Shown: piece by piece, positions 11,716-23,476 of the stretch
Numbering within the stretch: position 1 is the first letter of the stretch
How the letters are laid out: every line of letters begins with the position of its first letter
The notes under the pieces: generated by a model
Told to the model about the DNA's origin: nothing
Databases searched by the model: none
Seen by the model: the letters and a program-made list of their open reading frames with translations, nothing else
Position numbers and translations under genes: made by a program
Assembly: GCA_907164885.2 (NCBI GenBank)
Contig: OU015493.1
Span: 217,442,459 to 217,506,458, forward strand
DNA from: Dolomedes plantarius
Lineage: Eukaryota > Arthropoda > Arachnida > Araneae > Dolomedidae
Direction of reading: 5' to 3'
Length of the DNA stretch: 64,000 nucleotides

Positions 11716-14700
11716 TCTATATAAATAAAAATGTAAATGTTCGTTTGTTCAAACCCTCAAATCTCCGAAAGTTCTTCACCGATTTCTTTGAAATTTTGAC
11801 ACAACGTTGTATTCGAATACGTGAGTGTTTTTATATACCTATTATATAGATACCACACCTGTGACAGGTATAAACATACTTTTTTGAAACAAACGCTATA
11901 CTAAGTATTTTACCGCAAACGAGAAATTTCTTTCCCTTCCCCCTCAGTACAGAAATTTGTCACGGTGGGGTGCGACCCCCACTATCAGCAGTCCCCACAG
12001 GTCGTAAAGTACGGAGGGATCGTTCTAGACAATAAAAGACGATCGAAGAGATAAGAGAACCACTGTCCGGTGTTCGACTGATTTTCATTTGAATTCAAAT
12101 TATATCGTGAAACTGGCCTCTTCGGAGTGATTTCTTACAGCGGATTGAAATATTTCGTTTCGCATTGCGTTGGAATTGAGCTGTGTTGTTTACCATAGCG
12201 TTCATTTCGTGAGTATAGTTTATTTATTTTTATTTTTGTGTTTTTTCCTTTTTTAATTATTTGCAAATTTATATGTTTTTGTTATAACTTCCTTCTTTTT
12301 CAGTGCAATCGATCTGCTTTAGTGGCCTTCAGAAGGTTAAATATTTCGTTTTTCATTGCGTTGGAATTGAATTGTGTCATTTACCATAGCGTTCATTTCG
12401 TGAGTATAGTTTATTTTTTTATTTTTTCATTGTTTTTCATTACGTTTTTTTAACTGTTTTTCTTATTTTTCTGTGCAATTGGCGGTGGAATTGAGCTGTA
12501 TCGATTGATTTTCATTTGAATTCAAATTATAACGGGAAATTGACCTCTTCGGAGTGATTTCTTCGAGCGGAATGAAATATTTCGTTTCTCATTGCGTTAG
12601 AATTGAGTTCTGTCGGTTAATCTGCGTTTGAATTGAAATATTTCGTTTGTATTTTTTTTTTTTGCCTTTGTTTTTTAGTTCGTGTTTTATCCTTCTTTAA
12701 TGCTTTGCAAATTTATATATTTTTGTTATAACTTTCTTTCTTCTTTTTCAGTGCAAACGATCTGCTTTAGTGGCTTTCAGAAGGTGCCTTCGTATTGCAC
12801 ATGGAATGAGAGTAGAAAATCATTTGAACGACGCAAACGAGGGGAGCGAGTCGACGGACAACCTGGCATATTCAAAGAAACTACGAAAGACAGACTGTAC
12901 ACCGTGCATCCCAATCAAGATAAATGCTTCTTTCTTTGCATGCTGTTGGTAAATGTGCCCGGTCCAACGTCTTTCCAGCAATTGAGAATTGTCAACGGCG
13001 CTACACATGCCACTTTCCGCAGTGCATGTCAAGCTCTGAATTTATTGGAGAACGACCGACACTGGGATGTATGCATTAATGACGCGTGCAACACGTCGAA
13101 TCCAAAACAAATTCGTGCGATGTTTGCAATCATATTGACCGCCTGCTCGGCTTCATCTTCAACAGAGTTATGGGAGAAATATAAATCGCACATGGCTGAA
13201 GATATTTTCCGTCGAATACGCGAGGAAAATTCAAATATGAACATGGATTTCACAGCAGAAATCTACAACGAAGCGTTGATAATGATTGAACATTTGTGCT
13301 TAGAAATCGCGAACAACGTTCTCAATCAATTGGGAATGCCATCACCGAATCGATCTGCTGATGCTTCGTTCGACGTAGAATTGCATCGTGAACAAAATTA
13401 CAGCACGGGTGATCTTTTGTCGTATGTGCAATCAAATATTCCTAAGCTAACGCTTGAGCAAAAAGGCATTTACGATCAAATAATGCAAACTGTCAATAAC
13501 GGGGTTGGAGAAATCTTCTTCTTAGATGCGCCAGGAGGAACTGGTAAAACGTTCCTAATTAGATTGATTCTGGCACCAATTCGGTCCCAAAATAACATAG
13601 CCTTAGCTCTTTCATCGTCCGGACGGAATAGCTGCGACATTGCTACCAGGTGGAAAAACTGCACATTCAGCTTTGAAATTGCCATTGAACATGCAATTCA
13701 TTGAAACTCCCACTTGCAACATTTCCAAAGCATCCGGCATGGGAAAAGTATTGCAGAAATGCAAACTTATTGTATGGGATGAATGTACAATGGCACACAA
13801 GAAATCGCTCGAGGCTCTTGATCGATCATTGCAAGATTTGCGTGGAAACATCAGACCATTTGGGAACGCATTAATATTGCTTGCAGGAGATTTCAGGCAA
13901 ACGTTACCTATAATTCCTCGATCGACACCAGCGGACGAAATAAATGCTTGCCTGAAATACTCCACTTTGTGGCGACACGTAAAGACGTTGAAATTATCTA
14001 CAAATATGCGTGTCCATCTGCAAAACGACCGATCAGCTGAGTTATTCTCACATCAATTGCTGGAAATTGGGAACGGAAAGGTGCCGGTTGATTTGACATC
14101 AGGACGAATTGCATTGCCTCATAACATCTGCAATTTTGTATCGTCAAAAGAAGAATTGGTTGAAAAAGAATTTCCCACTATTCAAACCAATTATAAGAAT
14201 CATGATTGGCTGATCTTGCTGCCAAGAACAAAGACGTTTACGAACCTAACATCATTCAGTATAACATTCAAAGCGAGGCAGTCACATACAAGTCCGTCGA
14301 CAATGTTGTGGAAGCAGATGAAGCGGTTCATTATCCAACAGAATTTTTGAATTCACTCAATCTGCCAGGGATGCCGCCGCAAGTACTGCAATTGAAAATC
14401 GGCGTGCCAATTATAATGTTGCGAAATATCAACCAACCAAAGCTTTGCAACGGCACGCGGCTTGCAGTAAAAAAATTACTGAGCAACGTCGTAGAAGGAA
14501 CGATCTTGACAGGACCATTTAAAGGTGAAGATGTCCTCATTCCTCGAATTCCCATGATTCCAACAGATATGCCATTTAAATTTAAGAGATTGCAATTCCC
14601 AATTCGATTGGCGTTTGCAATCACCATCAATAAAGCTCATGGCCAATCTTTACAATTGTGCGGGTTAGATTTAGACACGGATTGCTTCTCACATGGACAA

Positions 14701-15096
14701 TTATATGTTGCGTGTTCTAGAGTCGGCAAACCAGACAATCTATATATCTGCACAGACAATGGAACAACAAAAAATATTGTATACCCACAAGTATTGTAAA
14801 ATTAAGCATTCTTTAAAAAATTTTTATTTCCAATGCAGCGGGCGAAAGGGAACACGATTCTTTCGCCAAGATATTACATAAAACAAGCAAGTACTAAAAA
14901 CTGAACTATAAAATATGCTGGTGGGTAACATTACTCGCCTCCGTACTTTAAGGTACATGTGCCCCCTGGGTAGTGCTAAATGAGTAACAGCTTTGCAGCC
15001 TTTATAAATTAAACATATTAGAAACGTGCTTTCTCTTTTCTTTCTTTTCCATTTAACCAGGCTGAGCCACAGCAACGCGTGGCCGGGTACAGCTAG
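11716..15096 (+). mobile_element. Helitron with helicase-only coding region
   Basis: Begins TCTATATAAATAAAA after an A and ends GCGTGGCCGGGTACAGCTAG before a T, the A|TC...CTAG|T signature of Helitrons with no target duplication. Length 3381 bp. It codes for a PIF1-like helicase but not for the HUH replication initiator (Rep) that autonomous Helitrons need. The first 1 kb consists of internally repeated AT-rich blocks: 12085-12175 resembles 12510-12605, and 12235-12335 resembles 12678-12785. Confidence 0.9.
12770..14799 (+). pseudogene. Helitron PIF1-like helicase, frameshifted
   Basis: Motifs in order: TVHPNQDKCFFLCMLLVNV and LWEKYKSHMAEDIFRRI (linker to the helicase), Walker A FFLDAPGGTGKTFLIRLILA, GGKTAHSALKLPLN, Walker [49 protein letters not shown], and the C-terminal [10 protein letters not shown] and [13 protein letters not shown]. 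Two lesions break it: a one-base shift near 13621-13630 within SSSG...IAATLLPGGKTAHSA, and a small deletion with frame change near 14206-14215 after NHDWL. The N-terminal zinc finger and Rep domain are missing. The usual GQS motif is preceded by H instead of Q (KAHGQS). The ATP-binding residues themselves are intact. Confidence 0.9.
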
Positions 15097-15571
15097 TAGT
15101 TATAATAAAAGTTAGTAGCAATATTTGATTTACAGTCATATTTATAAAAACTAGAAAAGAAATCGATAAAAAGAGGTCATTTTATGCAAAATTTTATGAA
15201 AAAAATTTTTTTTACTGTACAAATTTTAAGCTGTTTTAAAATAGTATAATGAATTTATTAGTAAGTTTTATTCTTGCATATATAAATAAACATTTTATGA
15301 AATTTTATGAAAATTCAGGAAAAATTATGACGCAAGGAGCATTTCGAACTTACCGAAACGACATGAAAACTTGTTTTGAGAAAATAGCATTTAAAGTTTT
15401 AATTTGACTTGTTTGCGTTTGAAAAAAATACTTATAACTCGGTTAATAATGATCGGATCAATATACATTTTTTTCAATTTAAAGCTGTTGAGTTGTAGGA
15501 TAATTTTCTGAAAGAAAAAAAAAAATCGTTTTGGGGACATATTTTTGTCAATCTGAAGGTCCATTGTCGCC

Positions 15572-15898
15572 TTAAACTACCTTTCGGTATATCTTTTGAT
15601 ATACTTAAAATGGTCTTTAGGACATCGAACCGCAGTCAATATGAAGAATACGATACGGTCATGATAAGGTCGCCCAATGGGCTGATGGAGCGCCAAATGG
15701 GGATGCTGTTGCAAACTCCCTGAAACACGTAAACTATTTTCAAACTTGAGGCAATCCCCCCTTCCCTCCCCCCTCCAAAAAAAAAGCCTTGGTGGGGACA
15801 CCGTATGATGTTCTTCACATTTCCCCGCACCGCCAACAACTCCTAAAGAAGGTATTGGCCCCGCTCATGGTGGATTGCCCACTGCCCCTGTTGCTCAC
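15572..15898. other. Intron 4 sequence next to exon 4
   Basis: Non-coding sequence between the TTAA element and the exon 4 donor. Contains C-runs near 15757-15775; nothing else recognised. Confidence 0.4.
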
Positions 15899-16033
15899 CT
15901 GGTCAAGGTTGAGTGTGGACTGCACCCCTGGCTCCGTGTTGATGAGAGGGATCTTGGCAGCATCTTCCGCCAAGAGCACGAGACCGCTGTCGGCTTTTTC
16001 TTTGGTTTCGTTGGAAAGGGGAGCAGAGCTCGC
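15899..16033 (-). CDS. MCT-like transporter exon 4 (central loop)
   Basis: 135 bases, phase 0 in and out, 45 residues (about 247-291). Acceptor CTCCTGTTGCAG|GCGAGC and donor GACCAG|GTGAGC fit consensus. The peptide is hydrophilic, with SNETKEKADSG near its start, and has no membrane segment, as expected for the long TM6-TM7 loop. The same frame stays open past the donor, but the GTGAGC site and the drop in coding character favour ending here. Loop sequences vary widely in this family, so assignment depends on phase, splice sites and position rather than on similarity. Confidence 0.75.
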
Positions 16034-16163
16034 CTGCAACAGGAGAAAAAAAAGAGACATTTTCACTGACGCCAACAAAACTTTCGCTTATTAGAATACT
16101 GGATTGAAGCCTTATGGAATTTGATCACCTCGATGTTGATCTACGGAGATAATTCATCCAACA

Positions 16164-16384
16164 GCACCCTTTACACGTACGTTCTTTACATACTCTCGAA
16201 AGAGCGTACGTGTAAAGGGCGCTATTACGCTCTTGGAGTGCTTGGAGCGTACGGGATTGCACGCGTGAAACATTGCAGTACGCTCCAACGCAGCTTTCCC
16301 TTCCTCTCCGATACCTTTACACGTGCACTCAATAGCGCGGGATCGTGGTTTTACGCGGGAAAGAGCGTACGTGTAAAGGGCGCT
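16164..16384. mobile_element. GC-rich palindromic MITE, family G copy 1
   Basis: About 221 bp bounded by inverted CCCTTTACACGTACG words, with a further internal inverse copy at about 16200-16220, so the left third can fold by itself. CpG-rich and non-coding. Shares its right-hand block, including CGCGGGATCGTGGTTT, with the copy at 45115-45330. Confidence 0.75.
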
Positions 16385-16405
16385 AATGTCAACATTTTTC
16401 AATTG

Positions 16406-16443
16406 GAATGATTAGGGGGGAGATTCCCCCCCCCCTAATCATT
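16406..16443. repeat. Hairpin with G and C runs
   Basis: AATGATTAGGGGGG and its inverse face each other across a short loop. It lies 20 bases after MITE G copy 1. Confidence 0.8.
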
Positions 16444-16504
16444 TAGAAGCACTTCATTTCCTTGGGTGGACGATATTTCTAGAATGAATCCGATAGCGGA
16501 GTCT

Positions 16505-16831
16505 AATGCTTACTCCACACCAACGGCGACAGCCAACGAAAGACAGACATATTTAGCCACCTGTCTCTGTAGCTGTCATAAAAGCCTTCACACCGCTAGG
16601 AGACGAGGAGAAGAGGCAATTTATTTGCGCATGCGCATAATCTTCTCTTTCTATTGTGATTGGCTGTCGAGCATGGCGGCAGAGACGAAAGTTGAACTTT
16701 TTTCAACTTAAAACCGAAAAGACCGGAGACGGAGACGATCCGGGGGAGTGAAAATTTGTTTGTAATACGCATGCGCAGCAATGAAGCTACATGATTTTCG
16801 TTTGCGTCGCCGTTGGCGTGGAGTAAGCATT
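16505..16831. mobile_element. MITE family F copy 1, with NRF1-like sites
   Basis: 327 bp with 26-bp inverted repeats beginning AATGCTTACTCCACACC (two mismatches). Contains a perfect TGCGCATGCGCA at 16626-16637 and a near match, ACGCATGCGCAG, at about 16768-16779, plus ATTGGCTG, an inverted CCAAT box. Non-coding. Confidence 0.8.
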
Positions 16832-17422
16832 ACATGTCTATCTCTCTGTTACACAGTACAATTAAAAAAAACTGCGAATCCAAGTGGACGATAAGTGGCA
16901 ATATTTGAATATAGGTTAACATTGAGTAGAGCGAATCCAATTGGGCTATGGATTGCAGGGGGAAAGGATGAGAACCCGGGTCCAATGTATTCGGAAGGAG
17001 TCAATATTAGGTTTTGTAAACAGCATTTTGATGACGATAAACAGTTTTACCATGCTTCCCAATAGACCTCGATCTCGATGTTTGGTCTTACATATCCACG
17101 GTATTCACTACCACTCGATCTTCCTCCACCCTCTCTCAAAAGATTGGCCATCGAATGTCATTGGCTTCTATTGATTTAATTCAGGTTAAATTTTCATTAT
17201 TTTATTTATAAGGCGAAACGTCACTGGCTACGTCAGTTTTCGTCTACTATAGATCACGTGATTATCGGGTGGCAGAAAACAGAAGCCGTTTCTACGCGTT
17301 TGCGTGTGTTTTTGGACGATACCTTCATTTTGAGTTAAATAATTTAAGTTTATTTATAAAATTCCTCATATTAGTTGTGTGTAACAGGTATTTTAACACT
17401 TTTTTTCAATATTTCGGAAGGT

Positions 17423-17698
17423 TTATGAGAATATAATCATTCTTTCGTCGAGAATGATTATTATTATGTTGAGATATGTGTAGATATCGGGATAAGTTAC
17501 TTCGGGCCAGCGTCTTGTATCGTAACTCCAGTCTTCCTCTGTCAATAAATACGGGTCACGTACCGAATAAACCTTTCCGGGCTGTACCTGAATGTTTAAT
17601 TTGGTGATATACCTTTGTTTAGATACCGTATCTAAAGACTTTGCGTCATCTGAGAGCATTTTATTCGACAAGCTGTAAGAATGCTCGTTGAACGCCAT
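17423..17698 (-). CDS. Small ORF, possible start of a repeated uncharacterised gene
   Basis: A 91-residue frame starting MAFNEHSYSLSNKMLS and containing KQRYITKLNIQVQPG, DPYLLTEEDWSYDTRRWPEV and TYPDIYTYL. The pattern RYxxKL..DPY....W....WP.V.YPDI..YL is one I recall at the N-terminus of a widespread uncharacterised arthropod family, often with SWIM or YqaJ-type domains further on. Codon use looks coding up to about YTYL, then turns into isoleucine-rich noise. I see no donor site and no continuation nearby. It could be a retained 5' exon of a mobile gene, or chance. Confidence 0.35.
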   Translation of the reverse strand: MAFNEHSYSLSNKMLSDDAKSLDTVSKQRYITKLNIQVQPGKVYSVRDPYLLTEEDWSYDTRRWPEVTYPDIYTYLNIIIIILDERMIIFS

Positions 17699-17956
17699 GT
17701 TAAATTATGCAATGTTTTGCCACACCTCACCAACACAAGAAGTAAAATCTGCAAGAGTTGAGATGTGATATGCTGCGAGACACTGCCATATTGTAGTTAT
17801 AAACAGAAAAATATATTGCATTTTATATTATTTAAAATAATTATGCTATCTAGTCAAATTTCTAATCTAGTAGCCAATTGAAAATAAAACCATGAAATTT
17901 TCCAAGAGGAAAGAAAATAAACCCGTTTTAGAACCCATTCCCTTAAATTAGCTTAA

Positions 17957-19124
17957 GGGGATCCGGAAAAACATTTAAAAAATTTTTTTATTTATTGAGT
18001 TAAAATTTGAATTCTATTGTGATGGTTAACCATATAATTTGTAAACAAAATCACACCATAAAACTTCTCAAAATATTTTTTAAAAATTTAAAAATTTAAA
18101 AATTTTAAAAAAGTGGGGAAATTTAAAATTGTTATAACTCGAAATATTATTTGTCGAATTTCAGTTCTTTTTTCTTCAATTGCACAGAAATGTATGAGTT
18201 TTAATTTTGAAATGTATGAGTTTTAATTTTTTTTTAAAAATTAAAAATATTTATGTTAGGAAAATGAACCTTAAAAGGGCTATCTAAACATCAGTTTATT
18301 AGATCATTTACTTGTATTACTTTCCGACATTCATGCTATCGTTTTAGACTGACGTAGCTCTTATTATCTAACAAGTAATGGCGTCACAGCAACTTTGACG
18401 TCATACATCTGAGAAATGTTGTTTTTCGTTTATTTTCCCCATGGTTTGTTATTTTTCCTTTCCAGGGTATTTTATGCAAATATGTCAATGTTATGTTACT
18501 GGCTTGTATAAATACTGCTCGAGTTAGAGCAAAGGTGCCGCTTGCAGCAGACACAGTTGAACTCACAAGCTAGTGAGATTCATATGTTAGAAGTCTCTGT
18601 GAGATTGTTTTGATTATACAAGTGTTTTAAGTAATGGCTTTTAATAATTTTAAATGTTTATTGAAGTTTCGAATAAACTTAATTATTTTAACTTAAGTCT
18701 TGCTGATTTCTAAACACACCTCATGCCAGACCAGTGCGTGCTCTTATATTGTCACTCTGCGTGACAATTTATATTAAAAATTACAAAAAAAAATGATGTA
18801 ACATATTTTTAAAAAATCATATTTTCAAAATTAAATATTTTTTTTCAAATTTGCTGATTCAAAATTAAATTAAAATAGTTAAAAAAGACATGTTCCAAGT
18901 TTAAACCATTTATCTTTAACGGTTCTTGACTTATAATAATTTAAAGACGAAAAATGGTGAAAAAACCCAATCATGCAGAAAAACGCACTTAAAGGTTTAA
19001 CTGAAGAGCGAAATTAAGATAGAAACATGATTTAAACGTCATTTTAAGCGTAAAAGAACACAGAAATTTGTAATGCAATAAAAAAAATTTCGGAAATTCG
19101 AACAATCTTGTGACCTGGACCCCC
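17957..19124. mobile_element. TTAA-flanked element, family A copy 1
   Basis: 1168 bp, TTAA at 17953-17956 and 19125-19128, ends GGGGATCCGG and inverse CCTGGACCCCC. Its outer parts match, in inverted orientation, the copy at 37267-39385, for example GGTTAACCATATAATTTGTA. About 18250-18780 has no counterpart in that copy, so it is either an insertion here or a deletion there. Non-coding. TTAA duplications occur in piggyBac and Kolobok-type elements. Confidence 0.75.
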
Positions 19125-19439
19125 TTAAATTTAAATAAATTAAAAAGGAATGGTTTTGTTTTTTTTACTGACGCCATAAACTAAAATTCTTGACTTTATA
19201 AATAAATAAAGTTTTTAAATGTTTTGTGGTCCGTGTGTTGCTCGAAACCGGATCATACCTGGGTACCCGGTTCTGAAGGTTTAGTCCGGTAATGAAATTC
19301 CCCAAACCAAACAACCTCTATAAAAATTGGAAGCCGAAAGACCGAAAATTCGTATGTGATACCATAAGCACTAAGCAACATAATCTTATGAGTTATCCGA
19401 CTAAAATTCTGGGAGCCAATGAAATGGTATTCATAGTTT

Positions 19440-19575
19440 GATTGAGGGTGCCTGTCACACACGCGTTGTACTGTAGTCAGCGTCTGGGTTCGAATGCCCG
19501 TCAAGGCAGGGATGTCAGTGTGTTGTCTCCAGTGAAGATGGGCGGAGATATCCTTTAGGTAAGCGTTGGAAAAAA
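19440..19575 (+). repeat. Possible tRNA-derived SINE fragment
   Basis: Contains GGGTTCGAATGCCC, a near-perfect pol III B box, but no convincing A box at the right distance and no cloverleaf. Low support. Confidence 0.3.
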
Positions 19576-21155
19576 AAGTTTCATTTAATAAACTGATAAC
19601 AAAACTTCCGCACTTCCAGCTCGCAGGTGTATCACGGAAGACAAATTATAACAGCATGCACTGTTTACTCCCGCTGTTCAAAAGAGCCGTTTAATATTTC
19701 ATTCAGATGTTTTAAATCTATAATTATTTACTTGGAATATTTTTTGTTGGATTTTACAACATTTTATGCAAAAAGTTCACGCAAAGGGGATCAACGGGAA
19801 AAATCCGGTAGAATTTCTTAAATGCCGAGGAACATAAAATCTTGTTTCTAATGAATATCCTTCCGCAAATATTACCACTTTTGACTCATAAGGCATTTTT
19901 TATTAAATTAGGGGCTTCTCCCCTAGGCTCGCTCCTCTGTTATGGCTAATAGCTAGATACATAGGGGGGATTCTCGGGCAATGTAACAGCTTCCATCCAT
20001 TGACTGTTATCACCCTTAATGCGAAGGGCGTTTCGTCACTGTTGAATTATCAGCTTTAAAATTCAATTAAAAATCGAAAATTTAAGATAGAGACATGAAA
20101 TGAGGTTTATATGAATGAGAAAGCTTTCATCTTCCAGATGATGTAAATATTTTCTTTGTAAGATAAAAACTCGAGGAGCATCGATATTACATCCACATAT
20201 GTGACGATATTTCTCGAAAAACTGTGTTTCATTTTTTGATGAAAATATGAGTCTGTTTTAAAATATTTTTAAACAAATGAGGTCCAGTTTGAAAGAGAAA
20301 TGTCTGTAGTCTTAGATTGTAAAAAGATCCAAATTCTACGATTCTTTTTTGGCGAGTTATCGTCATCTGAAGATAAAAAAGTCAATATTTTCCCACAAAA
20401 TATAAAAGAAAACTTAAAAGTCCGACGAAGATGAGATATGTCTTACTTTGGTCCCCCCCCCCCATTTTTGTGCATCCATTGGTATCGCTCTCGACCCCAT
20501 ACCCCCAGCGGTTTCGGAGGAGATTAGCGTGACAAGCTTTTGACAGCGGCAGCAGGAGGTACTTTTTTTTAGAATAAAGAGAAAACTGAACTAAAAGCGT
20601 GTAAAGCCTAATCTCAACATCCATTTTTTTTCCAACCGAGTAGCTTCATCCATTCAGAAATTGCGTGTTCATTTGAAAACAATCGTATCTTCGATTTATT
20701 TTTAGCTTCTCATAAAACTTACGCCCTCCCTTAAACAAAAACACATATTATGCTGTTAAAATGAATTGCATCGTATAAAACGGAGGGACATGTTTTTTTT
20801 CTGCGGCAGACTATAAAATCCGGTGAGGGCGAGACCTCAGAATACCTGGCTCAGCTGAAATAATTGTCCTTCGCAATGCCGACAATTCACGTGAGCGCCT
20901 TGTGACATCGGCGTGCACAAGCGTAGAAGAGTGGGATATCTCTTATTGAAAAGCACAGACGATTGTCTCAATAATTGGCTCCGATTTTTTTAGAGCCTTA
21001 TTTTGGACTCGACGAAGTGTGCGGAAAATAGGAGAAATGATTCTTAATACTATATAAGAAAAGAAACAATATGAAAGTGCCCCGCATGACTGGAAATGTT
21101 ACTTCTCATTATTTCTTACTTTATTTATCCTTTACGTAATAAATAAATATATATA
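19576..21155. other. Unassigned intron 3 sequence
   Basis: AT-rich, with a C-run at about 20452-20463. No exon or paired transposon ends seen. Confidence 0.4.
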
Positions 21156-21157
21156 TA

Positions 21158-22807
21158 CAGTGGCTCCCAAAAGTGTTCGTACACTTACGAATTTCAATGA
21201 AATAGGGGTCTATCCATTAATTAAAATGAATATTTCAGAATGGGTATTTAATAATAAGATCTATAATCTATTCTTAACAAAACTACATGAAATATTTTGA
21301 AAACATAGTAAAACTTTATTTTTAAGAAACCAGTAATCAAAAAGTAACAAAAACTTTATCTCACAAAAGTCATCGTACACTGAAATATTTTCGGATAAAT
21401 TCATAATTAAAATTATCGTCTGGTGCTAATTTTTATTTTTGAATTGTGGTGGCATTTAAAATATCGTTTGGCTTTAATTTTTGCTCGCCTACTCCGTAAT
21501 ATTCTATTTATTATTTAAAAATGGCTCGTAGTCGTAAAGAAACAACAAACAGCATTCGAATATTGATTATTTTTCATCATAGTAGTGGTAAATCAGTTCG
21601 GAATATTGCTAAGTTACTTAATTTATCCCATTCTACTGTGCAGTATGTGAAAAAACGCTTTAGAAAAGAAAATTGGATCGAAAACAAGGTAAGAAAAGGC
21701 CATCCGGCAAAGTTAACAAAACGTGATCAGAGATTTATAATTAGAAAATTTGTGAAACATTCACGTTTGAGTGCTGTAAAAGTTTCTACAGAATTCAATG
21801 AAACATTTTCCACTTCAATTTCACCTGAAATTTTTTGACGAGTTCTCAGAACAGCTGGATTACATGGGCGTTCTGCCCATAGAAAATTTTTGTGAGTGAG
21901 AAAAACAGAAAGTTTAGGCTTCCCTTCGCACTATCAATGTTAAATAAGCCCCAAAACTATTGGAATAATGTCTTATTTGCAGATGAACATTTTTGGTGCT
22001 GATAGGCGTATAATTGTATGGAGAAGAAAAAAATGAGGAACTTAATCCCAAGAACTTAGTAGGAACAGTTAAGCATGCCGGTGGAGGTATCCTTGTGTGG
22101 GGGTGCATGTCAGCATCAGGTCTAGGAAATTTGGTATTTATTGATGGCATAATGAATCATGCTGTTTTTATAAATATTTTAAGAGACAATTTAAAATTAT
22201 CAGCTCAAAATTTGGGTATTGGAAGCAACTTTGTTTTTTATCAAGATAACGATCCTAAGCACACGGCTCTCAACTTTCGCATCTGGTGTCTCTATAATTG
22301 TCCACAAGTTTTGAAAACACCACCTCAATCGCCAGGTTGAAACCAATAGAACATATTTGAGGAGAACTGGAGGTTCGAGTACGAAAACACGACATTCACA
22401 CGAAAAGCGAACTAAAAACAATTATGATAGAAGAATGGATGAACATTTATGCAAAAATTACAAAAGAACTAAAGCAATCTATTCCCAGACGTTTAAAAAC
22501 TGTTGTGGATGCTAAAGGATATCCTGCTAAATATTAATTTAACGAAAACTTAGAATATTTACTAATACGTAGAGATTTTTTACAAGTGTACGATGACTTT
22601 TGTGAGATAAAGTTTTGTTACTTTTGGATTATTGGTTTCTTAAAAATAAAGTTTTACTATGTTTTCAAAATATTTCATGTAGTTTTGTTAAGAATAGATT
22701 ATAGATCTTATTATTAAATACCTATTCTGAAATATTCATTCCAATCAATGGATAGACCCCTATTTTATTGAAAATCGTAAGTGTACGAACACTTTTGGGA
22801 GCCACTG
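21158..22807 (+). mobile_element. Tc1-like transposon with IR/DR ends, inactive
   Basis: 1650 bp between TA dinucleotides (21156-21157, 22808-22809). Inverted repeats of about 223 bp span 21158-21381 and 22585-22807. Each has an outer copy (AAAAGTGTTCGTACACT) and an inner copy (AAAAGTCATCGTACACT) of one direct repeat, the IR/DR plan of Sleeping Beauty-type elements. The two arms differ at only a handful of positions. Confidence 0.9.
21521..22537 (+). pseudogene. Tc1-type transposase, frameshifted (DD34E)
   Basis: Starts MARSRKETTNSIRILIIFHH with an N-terminal helix-turn-helix (SVRNIAKLLNLSHSTVQYV), runs to a stop at 21836-21838, and resumes in other frames: FADEHFW (first catalytic Asp), GGGILVWGCMSASGLG, FYQDNDPKHTA (second Asp), then after a one-base loss KPIEHI, stop, GELEVRVRKHDIH and the C-terminus ending YPAKY at 22537. 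The second Asp to Glu spacing is 34, typical of Tc1. Several stops and shifts make it inactive. Confidence 0.9.
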
Positions 22808-23476
22808 TATATATAAAACAGTTCCGTTACTGACTCATTCATTCACTGACTGACTGACATACAACGCACAGACCAAACCGCTGGACCTAAAGGGCTGAAA
22901 TTTTGCATGGCGATTCTTCTAATAGTGTAGGGGTGCACTAAGAGAGATTTTTCAAAAATTCTTCTTAGATTTTTTAAAATTAAATTTTTAAGCTGTTTTT
23001 TAAACTTTTTTTACGTTTGCATTTAAAATAATACATTGAGGGTTATAAAATTTAGATCACGAGAAAGATCATAAAAATTCCTTTAAAATGAAATCTTTTT
23101 CGAACCTTTACCTCCATTTCCTGATTTTTGGTGAATTTTTAAAGATTCATTTTTAGAATTTAATTTATTAAAAGCTGATCACGTGATTTCTTTTTCTGCC
23201 ATTTTAAATAAATTTATTGTCACGTGCGTAACAACTAAATAGACAAAAAAATATTTTTTTTCTTTCTAATGCAGCAGACGATTAGATATTATCTAAAAAA
23301 AAAATAAATATCCCTTACGATTTTTTTTATAAAATATATTTTTTACATTAATTGTATACATTGATCGTCGCATTTATTATAAATATATATATTTAATTTT
23401 TTGGCATTAATTGCATACATTGGCCGTTGTATTTAATTTGAATGTACTCCGTAGCGAAGCGCGGGTTTTCAGCTAG
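22808..23476 (+). mobile_element. Helitron-like family B, copy 1
   Basis: Starts in TATATATAAAACAGTTCCG directly against the right end of the Tc1 element and ends GGGTTTTCAGCTAG before T. No coding content. The (TA)n tract that is long in other copies is short here (near 23383-23390). The true 5' TC is not visible, so the Tc1 element may have landed in this copy's TA-rich 5' end. Confidence 0.75.

Larger units (their letters stand above)
11479..15571. mobile_element. TTAA-type element interrupted by a Helitron
   Basis: Ends GGCGACAATGGACC at 11479 and its perfect inverse at 15558-15571. The right flank is TTAA and the left is TTAT, a one-base decay of TTAA. Without the inner Helitron it would be about 712 bp, like the related copy at 55429-56143 (715 bp), whose ends read GGCGACAGTGGAC. 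No coding content of its own. Confidence 0.75.

Noticed and set aside
19460..19530. tRNA gene
   Set aside because: Only a B box is present; no A box at a proper distance and no cloverleaf.
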